Shown: piece by piece, positions 1 to 5,258 of the stretch | Numbering within the stretch: position 1 is the stretch's first letter | How the letters are laid out: every line of letters starts with the position of its first letter | Source: JAVBLQ01 sp031553435 | GTDB lineage: Bacteria; Bacteroidota; Bacteroidia; Bacteroidales; Azobacteroidaceae | Reading direction: 5' to 3' | Assembly (NCBI GenBank): GCA_031553435.1 | Contig: JAVBLQ010000114.1 | Span: 1-5,258, forward strand | Length of the DNA stretch: 5,258 bases | Notes under the pieces: generated by a model | Told to the model about the DNA's origin: nothing | The model's database searches: none | Seen by the model: the letters and a program-made list of their open reading frames with translations, nothing else | Translations under genes and position numbers: made by a program

Positions 1-360
1 CAGATAACAGAGTTATTTGAAAGCATGAAAAACTAAGTGTATCTAAGCACTTAATTCTTACCTATCTACTGCCCGTTTTCATGCGAGAATCTTTTATTGA
101 GTTCGTAGTCAAACAATTACCTCTCGACTACCACAAATATAGTGAAAACCGGATAAACTTTGATTATTTCAAATAAATCAATAATTTTGTAATTACATGT
201 TTAAGCATCAAAAGCAAGCTGTTCATGCAGCAAATAGATGAAAAATGGCAATAGGCGGATTCGTGGGACTTGTATTTTTTATCCCCGATGAAACTACTTA
301 AAAGCACAATAGCTCTACTTTCAGGTGGATCACCAAAAAAAATAGACAGACCGAAGAAAG
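1..360. other. Non-coding or decayed stretch at the left edge
   Basis: No gene of normal length can be read here on either strand. The plus strand holds only tiny frames: eleven codons open from base 1 to a TAA at 34-36 (ending in ESMKN), a 31-codon frame at 81-176, an 18-codon hydrophobic frame at 245-301 and a 29-codon frame at 288-377. The 81-176 and 288-377 frames share one reading phase, and from 21 to 377 that phase meets only three stops (at 174, in the 250s and at 375), fewer than expected in AT-rich DNA. This hints at an eroded gene but does not prove it. A 9-base inverted repeat (GCATGAAAA at 23-31, TTTTCATGC at 76-84) encloses a smaller hairpin, TAAGTG at 34-39 with CACTTA at 48-53, which overlaps the TAA and could terminate a gene entering from the left. 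I recognise no family. Confidence 0.4.
81..176 (+). CDS. Possible small ORF or gene remnant, 31 residues
   Basis: This frame starts with ATG at 81 and ends with TAA at 174-176. Its product begins MRESFIEFVVKQLPLDYHKY and ends NFDYFK. The composition is protein-like, mixing hydrophobic, aromatic and charged residues, and the frame stays open without a stop back to base 21. I do not recognise the family. It could be a piece of a decayed gene, a true small protein, or chance. There is no promoter match just upstream, and the frame start lies inside the right arm of the inverted repeat at 76-84. Confidence is low. Confidence 0.18.
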   Translation: MRESFIEFVVKQLPLDYHKYSENRINFDYFK

Positions 361-387
361 TCCCTGAAATTCAATGAATTTTAGGGA
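361..387. terminator. Bidirectional intrinsic terminator hairpin
   Basis: TCCCTGAAATTC at 361-372 pairs with GAATTTTAGGGA at 376-387 across a three-base AAT loop. This gives a continuous 12-pair stem that includes one G-U wobble. On the plus strand the stem is followed by a T-rich tail (TTTCTGTTTT). On the minus strand it is followed by CTTTCTTC. It lies 47 bases beyond the stop codon of the minus-strand tag gene, so its clearest job is ending tag transcription. It would also stop plus-strand transcripts coming from the left. Confidence 0.75.
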
Positions 388-434
388 TTTCTGTTTTAAA
401 TCGAAGTGTTAAAAAAAGGTCAAGTTTAGTTTGG

Positions 435-1007
435 TTATTTTTTCCGGCAATGACAATTGATTAAATGATCGTTCACATATCCTACCGCCTGCAAATGTGC
501 ATAGCAAATTGTTGTTCCGAAAAACTTGAATCCCCGTTTTTTCATATCCTTACTGATTGCATCGGATAATGGAGTGAAAGCCGGAACTTCTGCCAATGTT
601 TCCCAATTGTTAATAATTGGTTTTCCTTTCGGAAGAAAGGATTTCAGATAGTTGCAGAAACTTCCGAATTCTTTTTGAATCTCAAGATAATGGAAGGCAT
701 TTGAAATCGTGGATTGAATTTTATTCCGGTTACGGATAATTCCGGCATCCTGCATCAATCGTTCCACATCATTTGCTGTGAATTGGGAAACCTTTTCCGC
801 ATCAAAATCAGCAAAAGCATTCCGGTAAGCATTCCGTCGTTTGAGGATTGTTATCCAGCTTAATCCCGCTTGTGCACTTTCCAATACAAGGAATTCAAAC
901 ATTTTTTTGTCGTCGGTAACTTCCCGTCCCCATTCTTCATCGTGATATTTCTGATAAACCGGGTCGTTGTCGCACCAACCGCAACGTATGATATTTTCAG
1001 TTGTCAT
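435..1007 (-). CDS. tag: DNA-3-methyladenine glycosylase I
   Basis: This cytoplasmic base-excision repair enzyme removes 3-methyladenine from alkylated DNA, leaving an abasic site. The 190-residue product is close to the usual family length (about 187 in E. coli) and matches Tag end to end. The N-terminus carries RCGWC and a YHDEEWG motif. The zinc-binding set known from E. coli Tag (Cys4, His17, His175, Cys179) maps to Cys9, His22, His181 and Cys185, the last pair lying in DHLINCHC. The conserved acidic residue and the base-pocket tryptophan fall at Glu43 and Trp51, in LESAQAGLSWITILKRR. The ATG at 1007 is preceded by an A-rich stretch and gives the expected N-terminus. The gene stands alone, divergent from the ABC operon and with a strong terminator hairpin behind it. 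No key residue is missing, so it is probably functional. Confidence 0.96.
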   Translation of the reverse strand: MTTENIIRCGWCDNDPVYQKYHDEEWGREVTDDKKMFEFLVLESAQAGLSWITILKRRNAYRNAFADFDAEKVSQFTANDVERLMQDAGIIRNRNKIQSTISNAFHYLEIQKEFGSFCNYLKSFLPKGKPIINNWETLAEVPAFTPLSDAISKDMKKRGFKFFGTTICYAHLQAVGYVNDHLINCHCRKK

Positions 1008-1062
1008 TTTTCTGTGTATTAATTTAGTAAAGATACGATTTTCTCCGACATTTGAAGTTAGT

Positions 1063-1094
1063 TTTGTGTTCTATATACAAATATACTATTTTTG
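1063..1094 (+). promoter_or_regulatory. Bacteroidetes-type promoter of the ABC transporter operon
   Basis: A -33 element TTTG at 1063-1066 and a -7 element TATTTTTG at 1087-1094 are separated by exactly 20 bases. This fits the known Bacteroidetes consensus TTTG-N19-21-TAnnTTTG. Transcription should begin near 1098-1102, giving a leader of only about 15-20 bases before the ATG at 1116. The promoter faces the ABC genes and shares the 108-base divergent spacer with tag. The -7 box contains the TTG at 1092 that would otherwise extend the downstream frame, which excludes that codon as a start for transcripts from this promoter. Confidence 0.8.
1078..1085 (-). promoter_or_regulatory. Possible -7 box for tag on the minus strand
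   Basis: Read on the minus strand, these bases are TATATTTG, a full match to the Bacteroidetes -7 consensus TAnnTTTG. Transcripts would start near 1070 and have a leader of about 60 bases before the tag ATG. No TTTG lies at the proper distance upstream: the nearest, on the minus strand at 1103-1100, leaves only a 14-base gap. The match is therefore half a promoter in AT-rich DNA. It sits within the spacer of the opposing ABC promoter. Confidence 0.25.
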
Positions 1095-1115
1095 CACTCC
1101 AAAAATTATTTAATT

Positions 1116-1853
1116 ATGCTTCAGGTAGATGTTAGAAATGTTTTCAAATCATTTAATAATGTTCAAGCTGTCCGTGGAATATCATTAGCCATACAACCCG
1201 GTGAATTTGTTGCGTTGCTTGGTCCCAATGGAGCCGGAAAAACTACGTTGGTAGAAATGATGGAAGGATTGAAAGAACCCGATAAGGGAGAGATCGTACT
1301 TCAGGGAAAGAATTGGAAAAAGAATGAAAGGGAGCTTCGTAAAATTATTGGTTTATCGTTACAGGAAACTCGTTTTGCGGAAAAGTTGACAACGCTGGAA
1401 ACCTTACGCCTTTTTGCCAGCTTCTTTCAATTGGGAGACGAGCGTGTAAACGAAATTATTGAATTAACGGGATTGGAAAGTAAACGAAAGGCAATGGTCG
1501 GTACCCTTTCCGGAGGACAACGTCAACGATTGGCATTGGGTGTGGCTTTACTGAATGATCCTCAGATTCTTTTCTTAGATGAACCTACCACCGGACTTGA
1601 TCCGCATTCCAGGTTTGATTTATGGAATATTCTGAAAGAATTGAAAAACAGAGGGGAAACAACTTTAATTCTTACCACTCATTATATGGAGGAAGCGGAA
1701 TCGTTATGCGACCACATCATTATCATTGATGAAGGAAAAATCCTGAGAGAGGGCAAACTGAAAGATTTATTGGATGAAAATTCACGCAACCTTGATGAAT
1801 TGTTTATCAACCTGACAGGAAAAACGTTACGGGATAAAACAATGGAGTTATAA
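1116..1853 (+). CDS. ABC transporter ATP-binding protein (export type, DrrA/CcmA-like)
   Basis: This is the cytoplasmic ATPase subunit that powers the permease encoded next. Counting from the ATG at 1116 (245 residues), all nucleotide-binding motifs are present in order: Walker A GPNGAGKTT at 36-44 with Lys42, the Q-loop glutamine Gln83, signature LSGGQ at 131-135, Walker B ILFLDE at 151-156 with catalytic Glu156, D-loop at 160-163 and switch His189. The C-terminal tail (DELFINLTGKTLRD) resembles the end of DrrA-type ATPases of drug and lipid exporters. The frame can be extended upstream to a TTG at 1092, but that codon lies inside the -7 promoter box, and MLQVDVRNVFKSF is a normal ABC start. 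The leader has no Shine-Dalgarno sequence, as is usual in this phylum. The transported substrate cannot be told from the sequence. Confidence 0.93.
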   Translation: MLQVDVRNVFKSFNNVQAVRGISLAIQPGEFVALLGPNGAGKTTLVEMMEGLKEPDKGEIVLQGKNWKKNERELRKIIGLSLQETRFAEKLTTLETLRLFASFFQLGDERVNEIIELTGLESKRKAMVGTLSGGQRQRLALGVALLNDPQILFLDEPTTGLDPHSRFDLWNILKELKNRGETTLILTTHYMEEAESLCDHIIIIDEGKILREGKLKDLLDENSRNLDELFINLTGKTLRDKTMEL

Positions 1854-1855
1854 TT

Positions 1856-1889
1856 CATTTTCAATTTTCAACATTCAACTTTCAATTGT
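1856..1889 (+). repeat. Degenerate 7-base tandem repeats between the ABC genes
   Basis: The 42-base gap between the ATPase stop and the permease ATG is filled by units starting at 1856 (CATTTT), 1862 (CAATTTT), 1869 (CAACATT), 1876 (CAACTTT) and 1883 (CAATTGT). The last four are in exact seven-base phase. The unit is roughly CAAYTTT. It lies inside the operon, so it is transcribed as an unstructured, G-poor spacer. Its length could change by slippage, and it might affect translation of the permease. Its function is unknown. Confidence 0.6.
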
Positions 1890-1895
1890 TTAGGT

Positions 1896-3002
1896 ATGAA
1901 ATCAATCAAAACAAATCAATTATATCAGCTTTTTCTTACGCAGTTTCTTCAGACGATCCGCGAACCGGAAGTGCTTTTCTGGGGAATGATATTTCCCGTC
2001 CTTATTTCTATCGGATTAGGACTAGCTTTTACACAGAATACCGAATCAAAATTCCATGTCATTTTGGTTGAAAAAAATCATACGGAATTAGATTCTTTAT
2101 TGACTATATATGCGCAACCAAGCCAATATAAAGGACAGGATATCTGGAAATGGAAGATTACCGATGAAACATTAGGGAAAACAGAATTTAAGTTTTCCCG
2201 CAGCGACTGGAAATCAGCTATCGTTTCGTTGAAACGAGGAGAAGCCGATGTCATCGTAAGCGATTCATTGGGTAAAATGACTTATCATTTCGATCCGCTT
2301 AATTCGCAGGCGCAATTGGCTTACATGAAACTTTCGTCTTTGGTAAAATCTCCTGTTTCGGTTGTCAGTACAAAAGAAACTCAGGTGCAGCCGTTAACGT
2401 TGACAGGAGTCCGGTATATCGATTTTCTTATACCGGGACTGATTGCTTTCGGCATGATGAGTTCCATTATGTGGGGAGTCAGTTATACGATTATCGAACG
2501 ACGGTCGCAAAAGTTATTAAGGCGGATGGTTGCTACTCCGATGAAAAAGGAGAATTTCCTGATTTCACTGATGTTCGTCCGCATCCTTATGAATATAGTA
2601 GAAGCCTTGATCCTGCTCTTTTTTGCGTGGCTTGTATTCGGAGTCCGGATACAGGGAAATATCGGCGCCTTGGTTACCTTGTTTTTAGCCGGGAATATCG
2701 CATTTACGGGTATTGCCGTGTTGGTAGCCTGCCGGACCACCAAGACAGAAGTCGGTACGGGATGGATCAATGCCGTACAGATGCCTATGATGATACTGTC
2801 GGGTATTTTCTTCAGTTATCATAACTTTCCCGAATGGAGCATCGGATTTATTAAAATCTTACCCCTGACGGCGCTTACGGATGGTATCCGAAGTATCTTT
2901 AACGAAGGCGCCGGATGGTTGGAAATTATTCTTCCTTCAACCGGTTTATCCATGCTGGGATTGATTTGTTTAGTCATTGGTCTGAAATGGTTTAAATGGT
3001 GA
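1896..3002 (+). CDS. ABC-2 type transporter permease
   Basis: This inner-membrane subunit should pair, probably as a homodimer, with the ATPase just upstream to form an exporter. The 368-residue protein has a cytoplasmic amphipathic N-terminus, a first membrane segment at about 26-45, a soluble extracytoplasmic domain at about 47-172, and five further hydrophobic segments at about 176-198, 223-249, 256-278, 289-307 and 343-365. This is the layout of the larger ABC-2 permeases. The ERRSQKLLRRMVATPM stretch after the second segment (201-216) is the conserved cytoplasmic loop of the family. The hydrophobic SGIFF and the following short loop fit the re-entrant region before the last helix. The ATG at 1896 follows the heptamer repeats and has no clear ribosome-binding site. 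It belongs to the same transcript as the ATPase. Drug, lipid or polysaccharide export are all possible. Confidence 0.9.
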   Translation: MKSIKTNQLYQLFLTQFLQTIREPEVLFWGMIFPVLISIGLGLAFTQNTESKFHVILVEKNHTELDSLLTIYAQPSQYKGQDIWKWKITDETLGKTEFKFSRSDWKSAIVSLKRGEADVIVSDSLGKMTYHFDPLNSQAQLAYMKLSSLVKSPVSVVSTKETQVQPLTLTGVRYIDFLIPGLIAFGMMSSIMWGVSYTIIERRSQKLLRRMVATPMKKENFLISLMFVRILMNIVEALILLFFAWLVFGVRIQGNIGALVTLFLAGNIAFTGIAVLVACRTTKTEVGTGWINAVQMPMMILSGIFFSYHNFPEWSIGFIKILPLTALTDGIRSIFNEGAGWLEIILPSTGLSMLGLICLVIGLKWFKW

Positions 3003-3150
3003 ATGATATTTATTCCTGAGTGCCTTACCAACAAGCTGATTTTTGTTGTTAAAATAAACGGGTTTTAATTTAGTTTTCAGTATCAGATGGCTTTTAGCGA
3101 AAAGGTATTGATAAGATTAAAGCTTCAAAATCGGGGATAATTTAAATAAA

Positions 3151-3213
3151 ATGGAACAGACTCAGTTTGACGTTAAACGGGTTAGCTGGAAAACCCGGTT
3201 GGAAAATTTTTAG
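3151..3213 (+). CDS. Possible tiny ORF or start of a lost gene, 20 residues
   Basis: An ATG at 3151, preceded by the A/T-rich leader typical of this genome, opens a 20-codon frame. It reads MEQTQFDVKRV followed by SWKTRLENF and stops at TAG 3211-3213. It looks like the beginning of an ordinary soluble protein, so it may be what is left of a deleted gene or simply chance. I do not recognise it, and no consensus promoter lies upstream. Its codons overlap the hairpin at 3178-3197. Confidence 0.15.
   Translation: MEQTQFDVKRVSWKTRLENF
3178..3197 (-). terminator. Weak hairpin behind the GH43 gene
   Basis: CGGGTT at 3178-3183 pairs with AACCCG at 3192-3197 around an eight-base loop. Read on the minus strand it lies about 30 bases after the GH43 stop codon and is followed by TTTAACG, a short T-tract. 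The plus-strand reading is followed, after ten bases, by TTTTT. It is a modest candidate for ending the GH43 transcript. The short stem and poor tail keep confidence low. Confidence 0.35.
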
Positions 3214-3226
3214 GAGAATAGTTTAG

Positions 3227-4327
3227 TCATTCTAAAAATTGTTTGTAGCTAGGACCATTGACCCTCAATTTGCCATCCTTATTTATTTCCATTTTGTCGA
3301 TAAAAACGACACGATCGTTTCCGGTTTGAGTAGTTCGGCCATGATATACACAAAGCATTTGTCCGTCAGGCATTGTTAAAACCATATTGTGCCCGGTTCC
3401 TGTTACGGAACCTCCTCCTTCTGTATTTTTCTGCAAGACAGGATTATTATCCGCTTTTATAAATGGTCCTAACGGATTTTTTGATGTAGCATAACCTACT
3501 GCATAATACTGTCCGCCATAAAAATTAGCAGAATACATCAGGTAATAATTATCCTTATACTTAAAAATGAAAGAACCTTCTGTCCATCGGCGGTTAATTT
3601 CTCCTGAAGTTACTGACCTACTTTCCCATTCAGCTTGTTTGTCGTCCACTGATTTTGGAGGACAAAGTAATAATACAGGTTCGCCTATAATACCGGAAAA
3701 ATCAGATTTCATTTCAACACCGTATACCCAACTTTCTTCTATTTCTTCGAATAAATTTTCTTTTTTTGCCCAATCAGCAATTTCACTTTTAACCGGATTT
3801 TTGTAGCAACACCTTGAATAGTATAAATATGTTCTATCTGTTTGTTCATCAAAAAGTACATTGGCATCAATAATCGGATAGCCCGGATCGAAAATAGGGC
3901 CTCCATTCATCTCTTTGAATGGTCCTGTCGGTTTATCCGCGACAGCCACTCCAATACGAAAATTTTCCAATTCGTTGGTCGGGTTTTCTTTCCAATTGGC
4001 GCTGTAGAATATATAGTATTTACCGTTTCGTTCATAGACTTCAGGAGCCCAAAAGCAGTTGACAGTCCATGATTCCGGAGTACCTCCTGTGTAAATAATT
4101 CCTTCATCTTTCCAGTCAGACAGATTATCTGAAGAATATGCTTTAAAACCATTTAATCCTTCCGTTGTACCATAAATATAAAATTTTCCCTCCTGATTTT
4201 TCAGAATGAAAGGATCTCCCAAAGTTATAGATAAAGGGTTGGAATATTCGATTGATTGTTGATTGCGATTACAGGATATATTGATAAACCCGAAAAAGCA
4301 GATTATAAAAATAAACTTTAATTTCAT
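3227..4327 (-). CDS. Glycoside hydrolase family 43 lipoprotein (arabinofuranosidase/xylosidase type)
   Basis: This secreted, probably lipid-anchored enzyme should cleave arabinose- or xylose-containing glycans. The 366-residue protein starts with a lipoprotein-like signal, MKLKFIFIICFFGF, with Cys19 as the likely anchor in NISC. The lipobox is loose, with Asn at -3, and the residues after Cys19 lack the acidic export signal of surface lipoproteins, so a periplasm-facing location is the better guess. The rest is one five-bladed propeller domain with the three expected catalytic acids: Asp38 in GDPFI (base), Asp154 in IIDANVLFD (pKa modulator) and Glu250 in RWTEGSF (acid). WAPEV at 93-97 and TGTGHN at 309-314 are further family signatures. 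No carbohydrate-binding module follows. The ATG at 4327 has an A/T-rich leader. The gene lies downstream of a sugar-type transporter on the same strand, and no SusC/SusD pair is visible. Exact substrate and subfamily are not determined. Confidence 0.9.
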   Translation of the reverse strand: MKLKFIFIICFFGFINISCNRNQQSIEYSNPLSITLGDPFILKNQEGKFYIYGTTEGLNGFKAYSSDNLSDWKDEGIIYTGGTPESWTVNCFWAPEVYERNGKYYIFYSANWKENPTNELENFRIGVAVADKPTGPFKEMNGGPIFDPGYPIIDANVLFDEQTDRTYLYYSRCCYKNPVKSEIADWAKKENLFEEIEESWVYGVEMKSDFSGIIGEPVLLLCPPKSVDDKQAEWESRSVTSGEINRRWTEGSFIFKYKDNYYLMYSANFYGGQYYAVGYATSKNPLGPFIKADNNPVLQKNTEGGGSVTGTGHNMVLTMPDGQMLCVYHGRTTQTGNDRVVFIDKMEINKDGKLRVNGPSYKQFLE

Positions 4328-4391
4328 ACGATAATTTTATATTTTTTATTAAAGCGTATGGAACGCCGCATGTAAATAAATTATCATCACC

Positions 4392-4399
4392 TTAATTTA
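4392..4399 (+). repeat. Left flanking direct repeat (candidate target-site duplication)
   Basis: TTAATTTA directly borders the left end of the inverted-repeat element and is repeated exactly at its right end (4611-4618). That is the arrangement expected of a target-site duplication. It is only eight A/T bases, so chance is possible. Confidence 0.4.
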
Positions 4400-4610
4400 C
4401 AGTGAGTTCGATATAATTTCCGTGGTAAATAGTTAATTATCAATATGCTTTCCGGAGGAAAATCATATCAATAGGAATTAGACAACGATTCCTGCATATT
4501 TTGTCCGTTAGAACATTATATATGAATGCCCTTCGGGCCACTAAGAATAGGAAAATTTATTTCCTATTGATATTCAATACCTCCGGTCTATTGCTTATGT
4601 CGAACTCACG
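4400..4610. mobile_element. MITE-like palindromic element, about 211 bases
   Basis: The ends are inverted copies. CAGTGAGTTCGATATAA at 4400-4416 matches, with one inserted base and one substitution, the reverse complement of 4595-4610 (CGTGAGTTCGACATAA). Further in, a second pair of arms, 4452-4477 and 4561-4586, matches at CCGGAGG and at ATATCAATAGGAA with a six-base unmatched middle of equal length on both sides. The centre holds a small hairpin, GCCC-TTC-GGGC at 4528-4538, and AATAGGAAA at 4546-4554 folds back on TTTCCTATT at 4560-4568. The element codes for nothing and is bordered by the 8-base repeat TTAATTTA. Small size, terminal inverted repeats, paired flanking repeats and no gene suggest a miniature inverted-repeat element mobilised by another transposase. 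A structured RNA or terminator for the upstream transporter gene are alternatives. I did not recognise a named family. Confidence 0.5.
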
Positions 4611-4618
4611 TTAATTTA
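4611..4618 (+). repeat. Right flanking direct repeat (candidate target-site duplication)
   Basis: TTAATTTA directly follows the right terminal inverted repeat and is identical to 4392-4399. It lies ten bases beyond the stop codon of the minus-strand transporter gene, where insertion would be harmless. Confidence 0.4.
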
Positions 4619-4628
4619 TTCTTAATCC

Positions 4629-5258
4629 TTAGTTTCCTCCAGACGCTATAATTAGCCCAAGGCCGGCAATGAATAAAATAAACATTAGTATTAATAGCCA
4701 GTTGATTTGCCTGGAAGCTCCTTTGAACTCTTTCCAGACAAAAACGCCCCATAAAGCGGCAATCATAGGGGCTCCCTGTCCGAGGGCATAAGAGATGGCG
4801 GCTCCTGCCTTTTCCGCAGCTATGTAACTGAGTGAAGTTCCGATTCCCCAGATAACACCTCCCAATACACCTATCAGGTGTGTAGTGAAATTACCTTTGA
4901 AATAATCGGAGTAACTAACCGGAGTTCCTACAAACGGTTTTTTCATAACTATTGTGTTGAAGATGAAATTACTGAACAAAATTCCCAAAGAAAAAATAAA
5001 GAAAGCGGAATAAGGGGTTGCCATTCCCGGCGTAGGAGATTCAAAATTATTTAAATCCATGGCTGAAGCAACAAAACGATAAAAGAAAGACATAAGAATT
5101 CCAGCACAAACAGCCAGTATAATTCCTTTTTGTTTTTTCTTTTTACTCTCTTCGGCAGTATTCATTTTTCCGGAAGCTATACTGTTGAATATAATAGCAA
5201 GAACTATCAATGCTACTCCTAGAAACAGAATCACCGGATCCCCTTTAGGCATACCGAT
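4629..5258 (-). CDS. Sugar-type transporter of the GRP/DMT (RhaT-like) group, 3' part
   Basis: This inner-membrane permease resembles the Bacteroidales proteins often labelled 'multidrug DMT transporter permease' or GRP-type sugar transporters, usually about 330 residues. Only the last 209 codons are in the window. The frame is open through base 5258 (Ile-Gly before the first Met), so the Met at 5252 is internal and the start lies to the right. Counted from that Met, six hydrophobic segments are seen at about 7-26, 42-64, 80-103, 124-146, 151-173 and 184-203. A lysine-rich cytoplasmic linker (ESKKKKQKG) lies between the first two. This fits helices 5-10 of a ten-helix protein built from two five-helix halves. 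PKGDPVILFLGVALIVLAI and the AISYALGQGAPMIAALWGVFVWKEF region are the main recognition points. A proton-coupled sugar importer is the likely role. The sugar is unknown, although the GH43 gene downstream makes a pentose or related sugar plausible. Confidence 0.82.
   Translation of the reverse strand: MGMPKGDPVILFLGVALIVLAIIFNSIASGKMNTAEESKKKKQKGIILAVCAGILMSFFYRFVASAMDLNNFESPTPGMATPYSAFFIFSLGILFSNFIFNTIVMKKPFVGTPVSYSDYFKGNFTTHLIGVLGGVIWGIGTSLSYIAAEKAGAAISYALGQGAPMIAALWGVFVWKEFKGASRQINWLLILMFILFIAGLGLIIASGGN

Larger units (their letters stand above)
3003..3226. other. Convergent intergenic spacer with hairpins and a direct repeat
   Basis: The ABC operon and the GH43 gene end towards each other across this 224-base spacer. 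A weak hairpin, CAACAA at 3029-3034 with TTGTTG at 3043-3048, lies just after the permease stop and could help end that transcript. TAAACGGGTT occurs twice as a direct repeat, at 3055-3064 and 3174-3183. The second copy forms part of another hairpin at 3178-3197. Two short plus-strand frames occur: 17 codons at 3087-3140 and 20 codons at 3151-3213. No longer gene is present. Confidence 0.5.

Noticed and set aside
1092..1115. N-terminal extension of the ABC ATPase from a TTG codon
   Set aside because: The TTG is part of the -7 promoter box and would lie upstream of the transcription start. The ATG at 1116 gives a normal ABC N-terminus.
1682..1864. 60-codon minus-strand frame over the end of the ATPase gene
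   Set aside because: It is antisense to a well-supported gene, has no recognisable motif, and looks like a shadow frame.
2471..2824. 117-codon plus-strand frame, and a 95-codon minus-strand frame at 2483-2770, inside the permease gene
   Set aside because: Both overlap the conserved membrane part of the permease in other frames and have compositions unlike real proteins.
2819..3034. 71-codon minus-strand frame over the permease 3' end
   Set aside because: It is antisense to the last membrane helix of the permease, without a promoter or recognisable motif.
3567..4152. Plus-strand frames at 3567-3806 and 3842-4072 and a minus-strand frame at 3907-4152, within the GH43 gene
   Set aside because: They overlap a GH43 gene with all catalytic residues intact. 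They show no domain of their own and are explained as shadows.
4402..4609. Phase-variable invertible promoter, as known for Bacteroides capsule loci
   Set aside because: The segment is flanked by inverted repeats, but no TTTG/TAnnTTTG promoter is seen inside on either strand and no invertase gene is nearby. The exact flanking direct repeats fit transposition better.
1..5258. CRISPR array, tRNA or rRNA genes
   Set aside because: No regularly spaced repeats with unique spacers, no tRNA cloverleaf and no rRNA-like sequence were seen on either strand by reading. A covariance-model scan was not possible.

Overview
The window is AT-rich bacterial DNA, most likely from the Bacteroidota and probably the order Bacteroidales. 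Three things point there: a textbook Bacteroidetes promoter (TTTG, 20-base spacer, TATTTTTG) ahead of the ABC transporter genes, translation starts in A/T-rich leaders without Shine-Dalgarno sequences, and protein sequences of Bacteroidales type (a GH43 lipoprotein and a sugar transporter of the GRP/DMT type).

Layout from left to right. Bases 1-360 hold no convincing gene, only very short reading frames that may be remnants. A strong hairpin at 361-387 can end transcription in both directions. A minus-strand gene for DNA-3-methyladenine glycosylase I (tag, 435-1007) follows. It is divergent from a two-gene plus-strand operon: an ABC ATPase (1116-1853) and an ABC-2 type permease (1896-3002), which together should form an export-type ABC transporter. 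The 42-base gap between the two carries degenerate 7-base tandem repeats. A convergent spacer (3003-3226) separates this operon from a minus-strand GH43 glycosidase lipoprotein gene (3227-4327). Upstream of that lies a roughly 300-base non-coding stretch with a MITE-like palindromic element (4400-4610). Last is the 3' part of a minus-strand sugar-type transporter gene (4629-5258) that runs off the window edge.

Functionally there are three unrelated modules: alkylation repair (tag), small-molecule or drug export (ABC pair), and carbohydrate use (GH43 enzyme plus sugar transporter on the same strand, cleaving and possibly importing a plant-type sugar). The genes are ordinary. The least explained DNA is the inverted-repeat element at 4400-4610, with paired 8-base flanking repeats. 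The most useful annotation correction is the ABC ATPase start: the longest frame begins with a TTG that lies inside the promoter, so the ATG at 1116 is the real start. I found no clear evidence of a novel multi-gene system.
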